Shown one piece after another: positions 1-9,863 of a stretch of DNA of 53,102 bases. The position numbers were made by a program, and so were the translations under genes. This DNA is from Cacconaster sp045601245. Its GTDB lineage: Bacteria > Bacteroidota > Bacteroidia > Bacteroidales > UBA932. The notes below the pieces were generated by a model. It searched no databases. It worked only from the letters and a program-made list of their open reading frames with translations, and had not been told where the DNA came from. How positions within the stretch are numbered: position 1 is the first letter of the stretch; each line of letters opens with the position of its first letter. The stretch lies in NCBI GenBank assembly GCA_045601245.1, contig JAZRZH010000061.1, positions 1 through 53,102 on the forward strand, in the 5' to 3' direction.

Positions 1-645
1 GTTCTTGATGCCGAACTGTATGGCCGTGGTGATAGGGGTGAAATAGAGGAACACCTCGTTGTCCTCTATCTTCTGCTTTCCGGCCTCGACAATCCTCTTG
101 GCGACCATATACTGGTTCTTCATATCAGGCAGAGCCTTGTATGGGGAGGCATTGTTTATACTGTCCGGTTTCTGGACTGCCGGTATGCTGCCTGTGAGCG
201 CACCGTCGGTGGTGAGAGCGTCACCGCTCTTTGCGGCAGGGCTCGGATAGACGGCGTAAAAGATATGGGCTGCGTCGGTGCTGCCCCAGCGGAGTCCCTT
301 TTTGTCTTTGCCGGTCAGCGAGAGGGTGGCCCTGGACTCGGCGCTGTTGTTGTATCTCACGCCCGCGGAGGTCTTGTAGTCGGCGGATGGGTAGGTTCCT
401 GTTTCGGCGGTGGATGCCTGGGCGCAGACTATGCGTAGCGTGTCCCCAGCGCACCAGTTGACCATCTGTTTTCTCGGTGAGCCATCGACAATATCCCCGT
501 AGCTGGTCCTTGTCAGGCTCCCGGCCTGCGCCGAGGCTCCGAATCTGATGGCTGTGCCGATGGTCCACTCTTCATTCTGGATGCAACCTGCAAGCGCAAC
601 TGTCGCGCAGGCCAGGGCTGCTATATGGTATAAGTACTTCTTCAT
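1..645 (-). CDS. Fimbrillin-family lipoprotein, N-terminal part (runs off left edge)
   Basis: The reading frame starts at 645 and stays open for 215 codons to the window edge, so the C-terminus is missing. It begins with a lipoprotein signal peptide (MKKYLYHIAALACATVALAGC, lipobox LAG-C, Cys21). The mature part starts with a segment containing SLTRTSYGD and a VNWCAGDTLRIVC block. This TR(T)S...VxWxxGDxI pattern is typical of Bacteroidota fimbrillin/Mfa-like surface lipoproteins. Such proteins are exported, acylated and often become fimbrial subunits or surface adhesins. The gene lies 10 nt downstream of a 61-codon ORF on the same strand and probably shares its promoter. Family assignment is by pattern; whether it is a shaft, tip or anchor subunit cannot be told from this fragment. 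Confidence 0.75.
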   Translation of the reverse strand, partial: MKKYLYHIAALACATVALAGCIQNEEWTIGTAIRFGASAQAGSLTRTSYGDIVDGSPRKQMVNWCAGDTLRIVCAQASTAETGTYPSADYKTSAGVRYNNSAESRATLSLTGKDKKGLRWGSTDAAHIFYAVYPSPAAKSGDALTTDGALTGSIPAVQKPDSINNASPYKALPDMKNQYMVAKRIVEAGKQKIEDNEVFLYFTPITTAIQFGIKN

Positions 646-655
646 AGTCATAGTT

Positions 656-841
656 TTATTCTATCCCCGTTTCCCAGTGAAGGTTGACGAAATCGCTCTC
701 GCCGAAGGTCTCTTCGGTTCCTATCTCCTGGCCGACGGATGAAACTATCGAATTGCGGTTGACCGACTCGGCGAGTATGGCGCTGCAGGACTCCATTCGG
801 AGAGTCGTGCAGGTCATAGGTATATAATTCTTCTTAGTCAT
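656..841 (-). CDS. Small (61 aa) Bacteroidales leader-type protein
   Basis: This small protein begins MTKKNYIPMTCTTLRME, contains a SCSAILAESV stretch and has an acidic tail. It resembles the roughly 60-residue Bacteroidales ORFs (start K-K-x-Y-x-x-P..., central small-residue stretch resembling a cleavage site) often found immediately before secreted proteases or fimbrillin-like lipoproteins. It has no classical signal peptide. It is preceded by a promoter at 965-993 with a leader of about 120 nt, and the fimbrillin-like gene follows 10 nt after its stop. The function of this class is unknown to me; a role as a secreted or processed peptide is conjecture. Confidence rests on genomic position and family resemblance rather than length. 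Confidence 0.6.
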   Translation of the reverse strand: MTKKNYIPMTCTTLRMESCSAILAESVNRNSIVSSVGQEIGTEETFGESDFVNLHWETGIE

Positions 842-964
842 TTCTCTACTGATGAGATGATAAGTTTAATTGAAAAAACGCTCTGCCATAAACAGAATGG
901 ATCAGTTAACAATACTCAAAGTGTCAACCAATCATATGGAAGGCTTTTGGCTGAGTGGAAGTTG

Positions 965-993
965 CAAATATAAACATTTTTTGAATAATTCAA
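965..993 (-). promoter_or_regulatory. Bacteroidota-type promoter for the 61-aa ORF / fimbrillin operon
   Basis: Read on the minus strand, TATATTTG (965-972) matches the -7 consensus TAnnTTTG. A TTG (991-993) lies 18 nt upstream of it. The predicted transcript has a leader of roughly 120 nt before the ATG at 841. Confidence 0.6.
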
Positions 994-1017
994 ATTATCT
1001 GCTTTCAGGCTACCTTA

Positions 1018-1178
1018 GAATCTGTTTTGAAATGATTGATTTAAGATATTACTTTAGATTTTTCAGATGCTTTCGCAGAATTACGAAGGAGCAATGGGGC
1101 TCCATTGTAACTGAGGAATACTGCGGAAACAGCGAAAAAGATATGTAATAGAAAATTGAATCATTTCAAAACAGATTC
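1018..1178 (+). mobile_element. MITE-like palindromic element, copy 1 (161 bp)
   Basis: The left end GAATCTGTTTTGAAATGATT (1018-1037) and the right end (1159-1178) are perfect 20-bp inverted repeats. The element is flanked by TTA on both sides (1015-1017 and 1179-1181), which looks like a 3-bp target duplication. The interior contains a smaller palindrome, CAATGG-N4-CCATTG, and an A-rich right part with a GCGGAAACAGCG block. It has no coding capacity. Near-identical copies lie at 32664-32825 and, interrupted, at 23005-23330. It sits 71 nt before the RND efflux operon. The 842-1249 gap otherwise holds only the promoter at 965-993. Confidence 0.8.
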
Positions 1179-1249
1179 TTAAATTTTTATTATTACCTGT
1201 TTTGTGCGTAACTTTACAAATCTTTACCAAAACTGTATTTTTTATTTCA

Positions 1250-2383
1250 ATGAGAAAGGGAATCAATCTTTGCCTCTGCCTTCTGACCGCCTCCGGAATC
1301 GCTTTCACCGTCTCCGGCTGCAAGGAAAAGAAAGAGAGCGGAAAGACCAGGGAATATGACGTGATGGTCCTCGAACAGACATCCCGTGAACTCAGCACGA
1401 CGTATTCGGCAACTATCCGCGGAAAACAGGACATCGACATCAGACCGAAGGTATCCGGCTACATCACGGACATCTATGTGAGGGAGGGATCTTACGTGAG
1501 CAAGGGCAAACCGATGTTCATCATCGACCAGGCCCAGTATGAAGCCGCACTCGAGACCGCCATCGCGAACGTCGACGTGGCGAAGGCCGCAGTGGACGCC
1601 GCCTCCCTGACCCTCGAAAGCAAGGAGAACCTTTTCAACCAGAATATCATTTCAAACTACGAATACCAGCTGGCCAGGACAACCCTCGACAAGGAGAAGG
1701 CTCAGCTCGCCCTGGCGAAGGCCAATGAGACCAACGCGCGCAACAATCTCGCATACACGGTGGTCAAGAGCCCTGCGGACGGAGTGGTCGGTACCCTGCC
1801 TTTCAGGGTCGGCACCCTCGTCGGACCGAACGACGCCACCCCTATGACGAGCGTTTCGGACAACTCGGAGATGTATGTCTACTTCTCGATGACCGAGAGC
1901 CAGGTGCTTTCGCTCACAAGACAGTTCGGCTCACTTGAAAACGCCCTGCAGAACCTTCCGGCCATCGAACTGAAACTCAACGACGGCACCGTATATCAGG
2001 AAAAGGGCCGCATCGAGGCCATCAGCGGCATCATCGACCCGACCACCGGCGCCATCACGGTCAGAGCGAAATTCCCCAACAGGGAGAGGCTCCTCCTTTC
2101 CGGCGGCTCGGGTAATGTCATAATGCCTTACAACCGCCCGGAATGCGTCGTCATCCCGCAGTCCTCGACTTATGAAATCCAGGACAAGGTCTTCGTCTAT
2201 GCTGTCGAAAACGGAGAGGCGAAGTCCCGCATGATCGAAGTATTCCCTATCAGCAACGGCAAGGAATATGTGATCGAGTCCGGCATCGCTCCGGGTGACA
2301 CCATAGTAGTCGAAGGTGTCGGCCTCCTCAGGGACGGTTCACCGATAAAGATAAAGAACATCATTTCCGGAGCCGCACAATGA
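1250..2383 (+). CDS. RND efflux periplasmic adaptor (MFP) lipoprotein
   Basis: This is the membrane-fusion subunit linking an inner-membrane RND pump to an outer-membrane channel. I place the start at 1250 (MRKGINLC...) because it gives a proper lipoprotein signal (SGIAFTVSG-C, Cys24); the in-frame TTG further upstream would spoil it. The mature protein has the AcrA/MexE order: a first beta strand, a lipoyl-like half (IRPKVSGYITDIYVREGSYV), an alpha-helical hairpin of about 70 residues rich in A/E/K, the second lipoyl half (VKSPADGVVG), then beta-barrel and membrane-proximal domains. At 377 residues it has the usual length. Its stop overlaps the pump gene start (ATGA at 2380), so the two are translationally coupled. 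Confidence 0.95.
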   Translation: MRKGINLCLCLLTASGIAFTVSGCKEKKESGKTREYDVMVLEQTSRELSTTYSATIRGKQDIDIRPKVSGYITDIYVREGSYVSKGKPMFIIDQAQYEAALETAIANVDVAKAAVDAASLTLESKENLFNQNIISNYEYQLARTTLDKEKAQLALAKANETNARNNLAYTVVKSPADGVVGTLPFRVGTLVGPNDATPMTSVSDNSEMYVYFSMTESQVLSLTRQFGSLENALQNLPAIELKLNDGTVYQEKGRIEAISGIIDPTTGAITVRAKFPNRERLLLSGGSGNVIMPYNRPECVVIPQSSTYEIQDKVFVYAVENGEAKSRMIEVFPISNGKEYVIESGIAPGDTIVVEGVGLLRDGSPIKIKNIISGAAQ

Positions 2384-5300
2384 ATATAAAGACATTCATC
2401 GACAGGCCGGTCCTTTCGTCGGTCATCTCGATATTCATAGTATTGGGCGGCATCATCGGTCTGGTCTCGCTGCCTATCGAGCGCTATCCCAACATCGCGC
2501 CGCCTACGGTAATGGTCTCCACCAACTATACGGGTGCGAGCGCCGAGACTGTGCAGAAATGCGTCATTGTCCCGCTCGAAGAGGCCATCAACGGTGTGGA
2601 GAACATGACCTATATGGAATCCACCGCCACCAACAGCGGCAGCGCCAGCATCAGGGTCTATTTCAAACAGGGTACCAATGTGGACATGGCTGCGGTCAAT
2701 GTACAGAACTGTGTCTCCCGCGCCACCAGGCAGCTGCCTTCCGAAGTCACGGAAATCGGCGTCACCGTCAAGAAGCGCCAGACCAACGTACTCGAGCAGA
2801 TAGCCCTCTACAGCCCCAACGGCACATACGACAGGGTATTCATAGCAAACTATATCAAGATCAACCTCGTCCCTGCAATCTCCAGAATCCCGGGCGTCGG
2901 CGATATCGACGTGCGCGGAGGAGACTACGGAATGCGCATCTGGCTGAAGCCGGACGTGATGGCGCAGTACAAGCTCATCCCGTCTGACATCACGGCGGCG
3001 CTCAACGAACAGAACATCGAGGCCGCCACAGGATCGTTCGGAGAGAACGCTGATATGACTTTCGAGTACGCCCTAAAGTACAAGGGCCGTCTCGAGAAAC
3101 CTGAAGAGTTCGAGAACATCGTCATCAAGGCGCTGCCCAACGGCGAGGTGCTGCGTCTCAAGGATGTGGCGAGAGTCGAACTTGGAACCCAGTCCTATCA
3201 GTTCATAGGACAGGTCAACCAGAGCCCGGGCGCCAACTTCTCCATCTACCAGACCCCGGGAACCAACGCCACCGAAGTCATCAAGCAGATTGACAAGATA
3301 ATGGCTAAGGCTGCGGAGGACTTCCCGGCAGATATCACCTATACGGTGCTCTCCAACGCCAACGACTTCCTCTATGCCTCCATCAAGAAAGTGGTACGCA
3401 CCCTGATAGAGGCCATACTGCTCGTTATCCTCATCGTATTCGTATTCCTGCAGTCATTCAGGTCCACCATCATACCGCTCATCAGCACCATCGTCTCTGT
3501 CATCGGTACGTTCATGCTGCTCTATTTCGCGGGATTCAGCATCAATCTGCTGACCCTCTTCGCGCTGGTGCTCTCCATCGGCGTCGTCGTGGATGACTCG
3601 ATCATTGTGGTCGAGGCGGTCCACGCGAAGTTTGACAGCGGATACACCAACGGCCGCAAGGCCGCGACCGACGCGATGCACGATGTCACGGCGGCGCTCA
3701 TCACCAGTACCCTCGTATTCATGGCGGTGTTCCTTCCGGTCTCGATGATCGGTGGCACGTCAGGTACGTTCTATACGCAGTTCGGCCTCACGATGGCATT
3801 CTCCGTAGGTCTTTCCGCAGTCAACGCGCTGACCCTCAGTCCTGCGCTCTGCGCAATCCTGCTCAAGCCCAAGAGTGAGGAGTCAGGAAAACAGGGATTC
3901 GGAAAACGCTTCAGCACAGCGTTTGAAAGCGGATTCAATGCCATCAAGCAGAAATATATCAGCGGAGCGGCTTTCTTCATCAAACACAAATGGATCGTGC
4001 CCGCCCTCATCGTGGCGAGCGTAGTGCTGCTTGCATACAACCTCAAGACCACCAAGACCGGCCTCATCCCGCAGGAGGATATGGGCGTCGTGCGAATCGA
4101 CGTCACCACCCCTGCCGGCAGTTCGCTCGCATACACCAAGGGCGTTATGGACCGCATCGAAAGAGACGTAGTAAAGAATATACCTGAATGCAGGGACTAT
4201 GACAATACGGCGGGATTCGGCGTCATCGCAGGCCAGGGAGCATCCCACGGATCATTCACCCTGCGTCTCAAGGAGTGGTCGGAACGTCCTGGCAAGGAGC
4301 ACAGCGTGGCGGCGATAATGGACCGCGTCAAGGAGCAGACAACCTCCATCAACGATGCCAATATCTTCACCTCTACCCAGGCGATGATTCCGGGATACGG
4401 TGCCACCAACGGCTTCCAGCTGTTTGTCCAGGATACCAAGGGCGGAACTGTCGAAGACCTGTTCCAGATTACCTCGGCATTTCTCAACAACCTAAAGGAG
4501 AGGCCTGAGATCGGCTCTGCGAACACCTCGTTCAATCCGAATTTCCCTCAGTACCGCATCGATCTCGACGCTGCGAAATGCAAGCGCGCCGGAGTCTCCC
4601 CGAAAGAGGTTCTGAGTGTGCTCAACGGCTATTTCGGCGGAACGATCTCCACCAAATTCAACCGTTTCACCAAGCTCTACAACGTCATCGTCCAGGCCGA
4701 ACCTGAGTCCCGTGTCGACCGGCAGTCCCTCAATAACGTATTTGTCAGAATCGGCTCCGAGATGGCGCCTATCACGCAGTTCGTGACCCTCACGAAAATC
4801 TATGCGCCGGAAAGTCTCTCGCGCTTCAATATGTTCCCGAGCATCGCGGTCAACGGACGTGCCGCCGAAGGATACTCTTCCGGCGATGCCATCAAGGCCA
4901 TAAGCGAAGTGGCGAAAGAGACCCTTCCTATCGGATATACCTACGAATACGGCGGTATCACCCGCGAGGAGGCGGCCAATACCAACAACACCATAATAAT
5001 CTTCGCCATCTGCTTCATTTTGATCTACTTGATATTGAGTGCGCTGTACGAGAGCTACCTGCTGCCGTTCGCAGTACTTCTCGCCGTCCCTTCCGGCCTG
5101 CTCGGCAGCTTCCTGCTGGCCAGGGCAATGGGGCTTGAGAACAATATCTATCTGCAGACCGGCCTCATAATGCTCATCGGACTCGTGTCCAAGACAGCGA
5201 TCCTCATCACCGAATACGCCATCACCAAGAGACGTCAGGGCTATACCATCGCCCACGCCGCCATCGCCGCGGTACGCGAGAGATTCCGCCCTATCATCAT

Positions 5301-5508
5301 GACCGTCCTCACAATGATCATCGGTCTCTTCCCTCTCCTGGTATCTTCGGGCGTAGGCGCGATCGGCAACAATACAATCGGTGCGGGAGTCATCGGAGGT
5401 ATGTTCATCGGAACCCTTGGCCTGCTCTTCCTCACCCCTTGCCTCTTCGTGATGCTTGAATGGCTGGAAGAAAAGATCAAACCGATAAGAACGGAGGAAA
5501 CGGAATGA
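2380..5508 (+). CDS. RND multidrug efflux pump, HAE1 (AcrB/MexF-like) family
   Basis: This 1042-residue inner-membrane pump exchanges protons for export of hydrophobic or amphiphilic compounds. It starts with the typical FIDRPVLSSVISIFIVLGG first membrane helix and has two large periplasmic loops and 12 predicted membrane segments. The proton-relay residues of the family are present: the Asp pair in TM4 (GVVVDDSIIVVEAV, D405-D406) and the TM10 lysine (GLVSKTAILI, K938). Length and order match AcrB/MexF. It overlaps the adaptor gene upstream and the channel gene downstream by 4 nt each. The substrate cannot be predicted from sequence. No local regulator is seen. Confidence 0.97.
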   Translation: MNIKTFIDRPVLSSVISIFIVLGGIIGLVSLPIERYPNIAPPTVMVSTNYTGASAETVQKCVIVPLEEAINGVENMTYMESTATNSGSASIRVYFKQGTNVDMAAVNVQNCVSRATRQLPSEVTEIGVTVKKRQTNVLEQIALYSPNGTYDRVFIANYIKINLVPAISRIPGVGDIDVRGGDYGMRIWLKPDVMAQYKLIPSDITAALNEQNIEAATGSFGENADMTFEYALKYKGRLEKPEEFENIVIKALPNGEVLRLKDVARVELGTQSYQFIGQVNQSPGANFSIYQTPGTNATEVIKQIDKIMAKAAEDFPADITYTVLSNANDFLYASIKKVVRTLIEAILLVILIVFVFLQSFRSTIIPLISTIVSVIGTFMLLYFAGFSINLLTLFALVLSIGVVVDDSIIVVEAVHAKFDSGYTNGRKAATDAMHDVTAALITSTLVFMAVFLPVSMIGGTSGTFYTQFGLTMAFSVGLSAVNALTLSPALCAILLKPKSEESGKQGFGKRFSTAFESGFNAIKQKYISGAAFFIKHKWIVPALIVASVVLLAYNLKTTKTGLIPQEDMGVVRIDVTTPAGSSLAYTKGVMDRIERDVVKNIPECRDYDNTAGFGVIAGQGASHGSFTLRLKEWSERPGKEHSVAAIMDRVKEQTTSINDANIFTSTQAMIPGYGATNGFQLFVQDTKGGTVEDLFQITSAFLNNLKERPEIGSANTSFNPNFPQYRIDLDAAKCKRAGVSPKEVLSVLNGYFGGTISTKFNRFTKLYNVIVQAEPESRVDRQSLNNVFVRIGSEMAPITQFVTLTKIYAPESLSRFNMFPSIAVNGRAAEGYSSGDAIKAISEVAKETLPIGYTYEYGGITREEAANTNNTIIIFAICFILIYLILSALYESYLLPFAVLLAVPSGLLGSFLLARAMGLENNIYLQTGLIMLIGLVSKTAILITEYAITKRRQGYTIAHAAIAAVRERFRPIIMTVLTMIIGLFPLLVSSGVGAIGNNTIGAGVIGGMFIGTLGLLFLTPCLFVMLEWLEEKIKPIRTEETE

Positions 5509-6836
5509 AAACAAGATTTGCAATAATTGCAGCCGCTGTCGTGATGACCCTCGGCGGATGCTCCATATACAAGGAATATTCCCGTCCGGAGACCATCGAC
5601 ACCGATGGCCTCTACGGTTTCGAAAGCACCGACACGACTTCGGTGGCCGCGATCGGATGGCGTGATTTCTTCAGGGACACCACACTTCAGAGGCTGATAG
5701 AATATGCCCTTGAGAACAACCGCAACCTGGGTATCGCAGCACAGCGGATAGTCGAGTCCGAAGCGTCGCTCAGCGTCGCGCGCCTCTCGATGTTCCCGAC
5801 ATTGTCATTCAATCCGTCAGCATCCTTTGCAGGAGTGCCGGGCGAAGGGATGGCGTCAAGTTTCAGGCTTCCGCTGAACACCTCGTGGGAGGTGGACCTG
5901 CGCGGAAATCTGACCAATGCGAAGCGCGCCGCCAAGGCAGATTATGAGCAGAGCCTGGTCTACAGACAGAGCGTGGAGACCGAACTGATCGCCTCGATCG
6001 CCAGGGCGTATTATACTCTGGAAATGCTTGACAGCAAGCTTGCCATCTCACGGCAGACCGCCACGAACTGGAAGGAGAACGTGCGTATAATGAAGGCAAT
6101 GAAGGAGGCCGGTATGACCAATGAGGCCTCCGTGGCCCAGACCGAAGCCAACAGCTGCTCGATCGAAGCGTCATTGTATGACCTCGAGTATCAGATCCGG
6201 CAGATGGAAAACACCCTATGCCTGCTCGCCGGCATCAAGCCGCAGCATATCGCGCGCGGACAGTTTGACAAATCCGCCGTTGCGATGAACATCGCCGCCG
6301 GAATCCCAGCACAACTGCTCTCCCGCCGCCCGGACGTGATGAGCGCAGAACTGGACCTTCGCAAGGCATTCTACAATACCTCAGCTGCCCGGTCTGCATT
6401 TTATCCGAGAATCACCCTGAACGGGGAGGCCGGACTGCCGCAGTTTGCGCTCAGCCTCGGTGCATCCCTCGCCCAGCCGATATTCAACGCAGGCCGGAAC
6501 AGGGCCAACCTGAAGATTGCAAAGGCACGCCAGGAAGAGGCTCTGCTCGCATTCGAACAGACACTGCTGAATGCCGGAGCGGAGGTCAATGACGCCATCG
6601 GCAAATGCCACGCCGCAGATAGCAAGACCGACATCCGCATCCGCCAGATCGAAGACCTGCAGAGCGCCGTGACCAGCACCGAACTGCTGATGCACAACAG
6701 CGGCGCCACCTATCTGGAAGTCCTGACTGCGCAGCAGTCGCTGCTCTCGGCCAGACTGCTCCAGATCTCGGACCAGTACGACGCCATCGACGGAATGATA
6801 TCCCTCTACAAGGCCCTCGGCGGAGGAGCGGAGTAA
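5505..6836 (+). CDS. Outer-membrane efflux channel (TolC/OprM, NodT-type)
   Basis: This is the outer-membrane factor completing the tripartite pump. The chosen start (5505) overlaps the pump stop as ATGA and gives a lipoprotein signal ending TLGG-C (Cys19), usual for OprM/NodT-type channels. The 443 residues contain two repeats of the outer-membrane efflux domain with long heptad-like helices, the ELDLRKAFYNTSAARSAFYP block and the C-terminal LEVLTAQQSLLSARL block. Both blocks are diagnostic of the family. It is the last gene of the operon; about 100 nt follow before the next promoter. Confidence 0.95.
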   Translation: MKTRFAIIAAAVVMTLGGCSIYKEYSRPETIDTDGLYGFESTDTTSVAAIGWRDFFRDTTLQRLIEYALENNRNLGIAAQRIVESEASLSVARLSMFPTLSFNPSASFAGVPGEGMASSFRLPLNTSWEVDLRGNLTNAKRAAKADYEQSLVYRQSVETELIASIARAYYTLEMLDSKLAISRQTATNWKENVRIMKAMKEAGMTNEASVAQTEANSCSIEASLYDLEYQIRQMENTLCLLAGIKPQHIARGQFDKSAVAMNIAAGIPAQLLSRRPDVMSAELDLRKAFYNTSAARSAFYPRITLNGEAGLPQFALSLGASLAQPIFNAGRNRANLKIAKARQEEALLAFEQTLLNAGAEVNDAIGKCHAADSKTDIRIRQIEDLQSAVTSTELLMHNSGATYLEVLTAQQSLLSARLLQISDQYDAIDGMISLYKALGGGAE

Positions 6837-6922
6837 CCGGACGAGGCTGCCGGCGTCTGCCGCTCAGGCAAAATTAACTCGGGCGGGGCTGCAGTGGCGG
6901 CCTCAGTTTTGCATAATTTTTA

Positions 6923-6930
6923 TACCTTTG
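6923..6930 (+). promoter_or_regulatory. -7 box in front of the sigma-54 activator gene
   Basis: TACCTTTG matches TAnnTTTG. No TTG lies at the expected distance upstream. The ATG at 6936 follows after only 5 nt, so the message would be nearly leaderless, and the box rules out an upstream in-frame start at 6894. Confidence 0.55.
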
Positions 6931-6935
6931 CATTT

Positions 6936-8111
<1,176 letters not shown>

Positions 8112-8113
8112 TT

Positions 8114-8626
8114 ATGAAACGCCTTGGAATACTCCCGATAATAGTACTTGCCGCCGTCTCACTGCTGACAAGCGGATGCGGCATATATTCATTCAGTGGA
8201 ACCTCAATACAGCCTGATGTCAAGTCCATCTGTATCGAGCCGGTCCAGAACAAGGCGATGAAGGTCAACCCGAGCCTTGCCAACAGCCTCTTCGAGGCGA
8301 TGTGCGACAAATACAAGAAACTCACCAAACTCGAGCAGGTGGAGGATGAAGGGGATCTGTATGTCCTTGCCACAATCGAGTCATACCAGGTTGCGGCCGC
8401 TGCCGTGACTGCAAACGAAGTCGCAGCCCTCAACAGGCTGACCGTGACAGTCAAAGTGAAATTCGTCAACGAAAAGCATCAGGAGGATAACTTCGAGAAG
8501 AGTTTCGCGGCATACGAGGATTACGATTCGACCAACTCCCTCGATGCCGTCGAAGCCGGTCTCTGCGACACTATCATAGAAAAACTTGTCGAGGACATAT
8601 TCAACGCCACAGTGGCAAACTGGTAA
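8114..8626 (+). CDS. lptE: LptE-like LPS-assembly lipoprotein
   Basis: This is a small outer-membrane lipoprotein expected to pair with LptD for lipopolysaccharide insertion. The signal peptide ends in LLTSG-C (Cys22), followed by GIYSFSGTSI, the conserved opening of Bacteroidota LptE proteins, and a compact alpha/beta domain. At 170 residues it has the normal length. It starts 2 nt after the sigma-54 activator and ends 2 nt before the TPR gene, so it is clearly in an operon. The gene order activator, lptE, TPR, secG is recurrent in Bacteroidota, which supports the assignment. Confidence 0.85.
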   Translation: MKRLGILPIIVLAAVSLLTSGCGIYSFSGTSIQPDVKSICIEPVQNKAMKVNPSLANSLFEAMCDKYKKLTKLEQVEDEGDLYVLATIESYQVAAAAVTANEVAALNRLTVTVKVKFVNEKHQEDNFEKSFAAYEDYDSTNSLDAVEAGLCDTIIEKLVEDIFNATVANW

Positions 8627-8628
8627 TT

Positions 8629-9354
8629 ATGAACGTTACAACCCTCACGCTACCTGAACTCGAACACCTGCTGGAAGAGTACCCCTGGTTCACTCTGGCC
8701 AGAAAGGAATATGTCCGCAGACAGGGCAAAATGGGTGAGGACGCACTGCGCCGGGCCGCTGCCGAAGCCGGACTCTATCTCCTCTCAAGGTCTGAATTCA
8801 TTGATGAGCTCCAGGGAAAGAGCCGGATGGCACGCTCTCAGGAACATATTCCCGCACCGGCTCCGAAAGCGGAGGAGACGGTCGTCAGCCAGGTGCCGGA
8901 ACAACCAGACTCTCCTGCCGCAGATGTTAAAACAGAACCGGCTGCAGCAAAGACGATTGAAGATATCATCGACCCTGTCATTGAAAAACCAGCCGCAGGA
9001 GAAACTGACAAGCCAAAGTTCTATGTAGTCAACGGAGATTACTTCGACAAGGAGGACTACCGTGAACTCGAACAGGAGGGACTTGCTTTCGATACTTCCT
9101 CCCTTGTGTTCAATCCGATAGCGTCAGCATTATCCGCTATGGAGGAGAACCCCGTCACTACGGTGTCCGTCAAATCGGTGCCCGAAGAAGTCAACGATGA
9201 TGCATTTATCACCGAAACGCTGGCAAAAATTTATCTCGAACAGGAGTTTTACCAAAGAGCGATAGATATTTACGAAAAACTAATTTTGTTATATCCCAAA
9301 AAAAGTGCTTACTTTGCAACCCTTATTGAACAAGCTAAAAATATAAAACAATAA
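8629..9354 (+). CDS. TPR-containing protein of the lptE-secG cluster
   Basis: This 241-residue protein has no signal peptide. The N-terminal 60 residues (MNVTTLTLPELEHLLEEYPWFTLARKEYVRR) form a conserved helical start seen in Bacteroidota homologues at this locus. A Pro/Ala/Glu-rich low-complexity middle follows. The C-terminus holds a TPR-like helix pair (TLAKIYLEQEFYQRAIDIYEKLILLYP). The biochemical role is unknown. Its position between an LPS-assembly lipoprotein and the translocon subunit SecG hints at envelope biogenesis, but that is inference only. Confidence 0.75.
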   Translation: MNVTTLTLPELEHLLEEYPWFTLARKEYVRRQGKMGEDALRRAAAEAGLYLLSRSEFIDELQGKSRMARSQEHIPAPAPKAEETVVSQVPEQPDSPAADVKTEPAAAKTIEDIIDPVIEKPAAGETDKPKFYVVNGDYFDKEDYRELEQEGLAFDTSSLVFNPIASALSAMEENPVTTVSVKSVPEEVNDDAFITETLAKIYLEQEFYQRAIDIYEKLILLYPKKSAYFATLIEQAKNIKQ

Positions 9355-9358
9355 AACT

Positions 9359-9727
9359 ATGCAGGCAGCATATATTACAATCTCCATCATTATAGTTATC
9401 GCAAGCATACTCCTTACCCTCGTAGTTCTCGTCCAGAACTCCAAGGGCGGCGGACTTGCAGCAAACTTTGCTTCAGGCAACCAGACTTTCGGTGTCCGCC
9501 AGACTGCCGATTTCCTTGAGAAAATCACCTGGGGTCTTGCAATAACCATTCTGGTACTCTGCGTTGTCGCAACATTCGTGATTCCTGAGAAGAAGGCTCA
9601 CAAGTCCCAGATCAAGCAGCAGATCGAAAAGAATGAGGCTGTTCCGGGCACTCCTGAGCTTCCTGTAGGAACATATCCTGCAACAGAGGCTGACGCCGCT
9701 GCTGCTCCTGAAACAAACGCAGACTAA
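9359..9727 (+). CDS. secG: Protein translocase subunit SecG
   Basis: SecG is the accessory subunit of the SecYEG channel. The 122 residues show two membrane helices (about 5-25 and 58-78) separated by the conserved cytoplasmic loop QNSKGGGLAANF and FGVRQTADFLEK, which is diagnostic. A short hydrophilic Ala/Glu-rich tail follows, as is common in Bacteroidota. It is the last gene of the sigma-54 activator/lptE cluster and is followed by a strong terminator at 9754. Confidence 0.95.
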   Translation: MQAAYITISIIIVIASILLTLVVLVQNSKGGGLAANFASGNQTFGVRQTADFLEKITWGLAITILVLCVVATFVIPEKKAHKSQIKQQIEKNEAVPGTPELPVGTYPATEADAAAAPETNAD

Positions 9728-9753
9728 TCAGATTCAATCTCTGTTTAAGGTTC

Positions 9754-9782
9754 AAGGATGGCTGAAAAGTCATCCTTTTTTA
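9754..9782 (+). terminator. Rho-independent terminator after secG
   Basis: A 10-bp stem (AAGGATGGCT paired with AGTCATCCTT, one G-T wobble) has a GAAA loop and is followed by a run of T. It closes the 6936-9727 operon. Confidence 0.9.
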
Positions 9783-9824
9783 ATTTTTTGGTACTTTGTG
9801 ATACAAGGTATTGAAAAATTTATA

Positions 9825-9832
9825 TATCTTTG
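9825..9832 (+). promoter_or_regulatory. -7 box for the PspC/PadR operon
   Basis: TATCTTTG matches TAnnTTTG. The ATG follows 31 nt downstream. The nearby TTG triplets are not at the ideal 19-21 nt distance. Confidence 0.6.
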
Positions 9833-9863
9833 CATCAACAAATAATTTTGAAACACAACAACT

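Noticed and set aside
870..1148. Open frame of 92 codons across MITE copy 1
   Set aside because: It lies mostly within the repeated element, has no promoter or family similarity, and would be broken in the other copies.
1018..1178. The repeated element as a riboswitch or other cis-regulatory RNA
   Set aside because: The downstream genes (efflux, mrp, ychF) are unrelated, the ends are perfect inverted repeats with 3-bp flanking duplications, and one copy tolerates a large insertion. It is not fully excluded.
4492..5523. Antisense frame of 343 codons inside the RND pump gene
   Set aside because: It is a shadow of high-GC codon use opposite a certain gene; its sequence is Asp/Glu/Arg-rich without structure.
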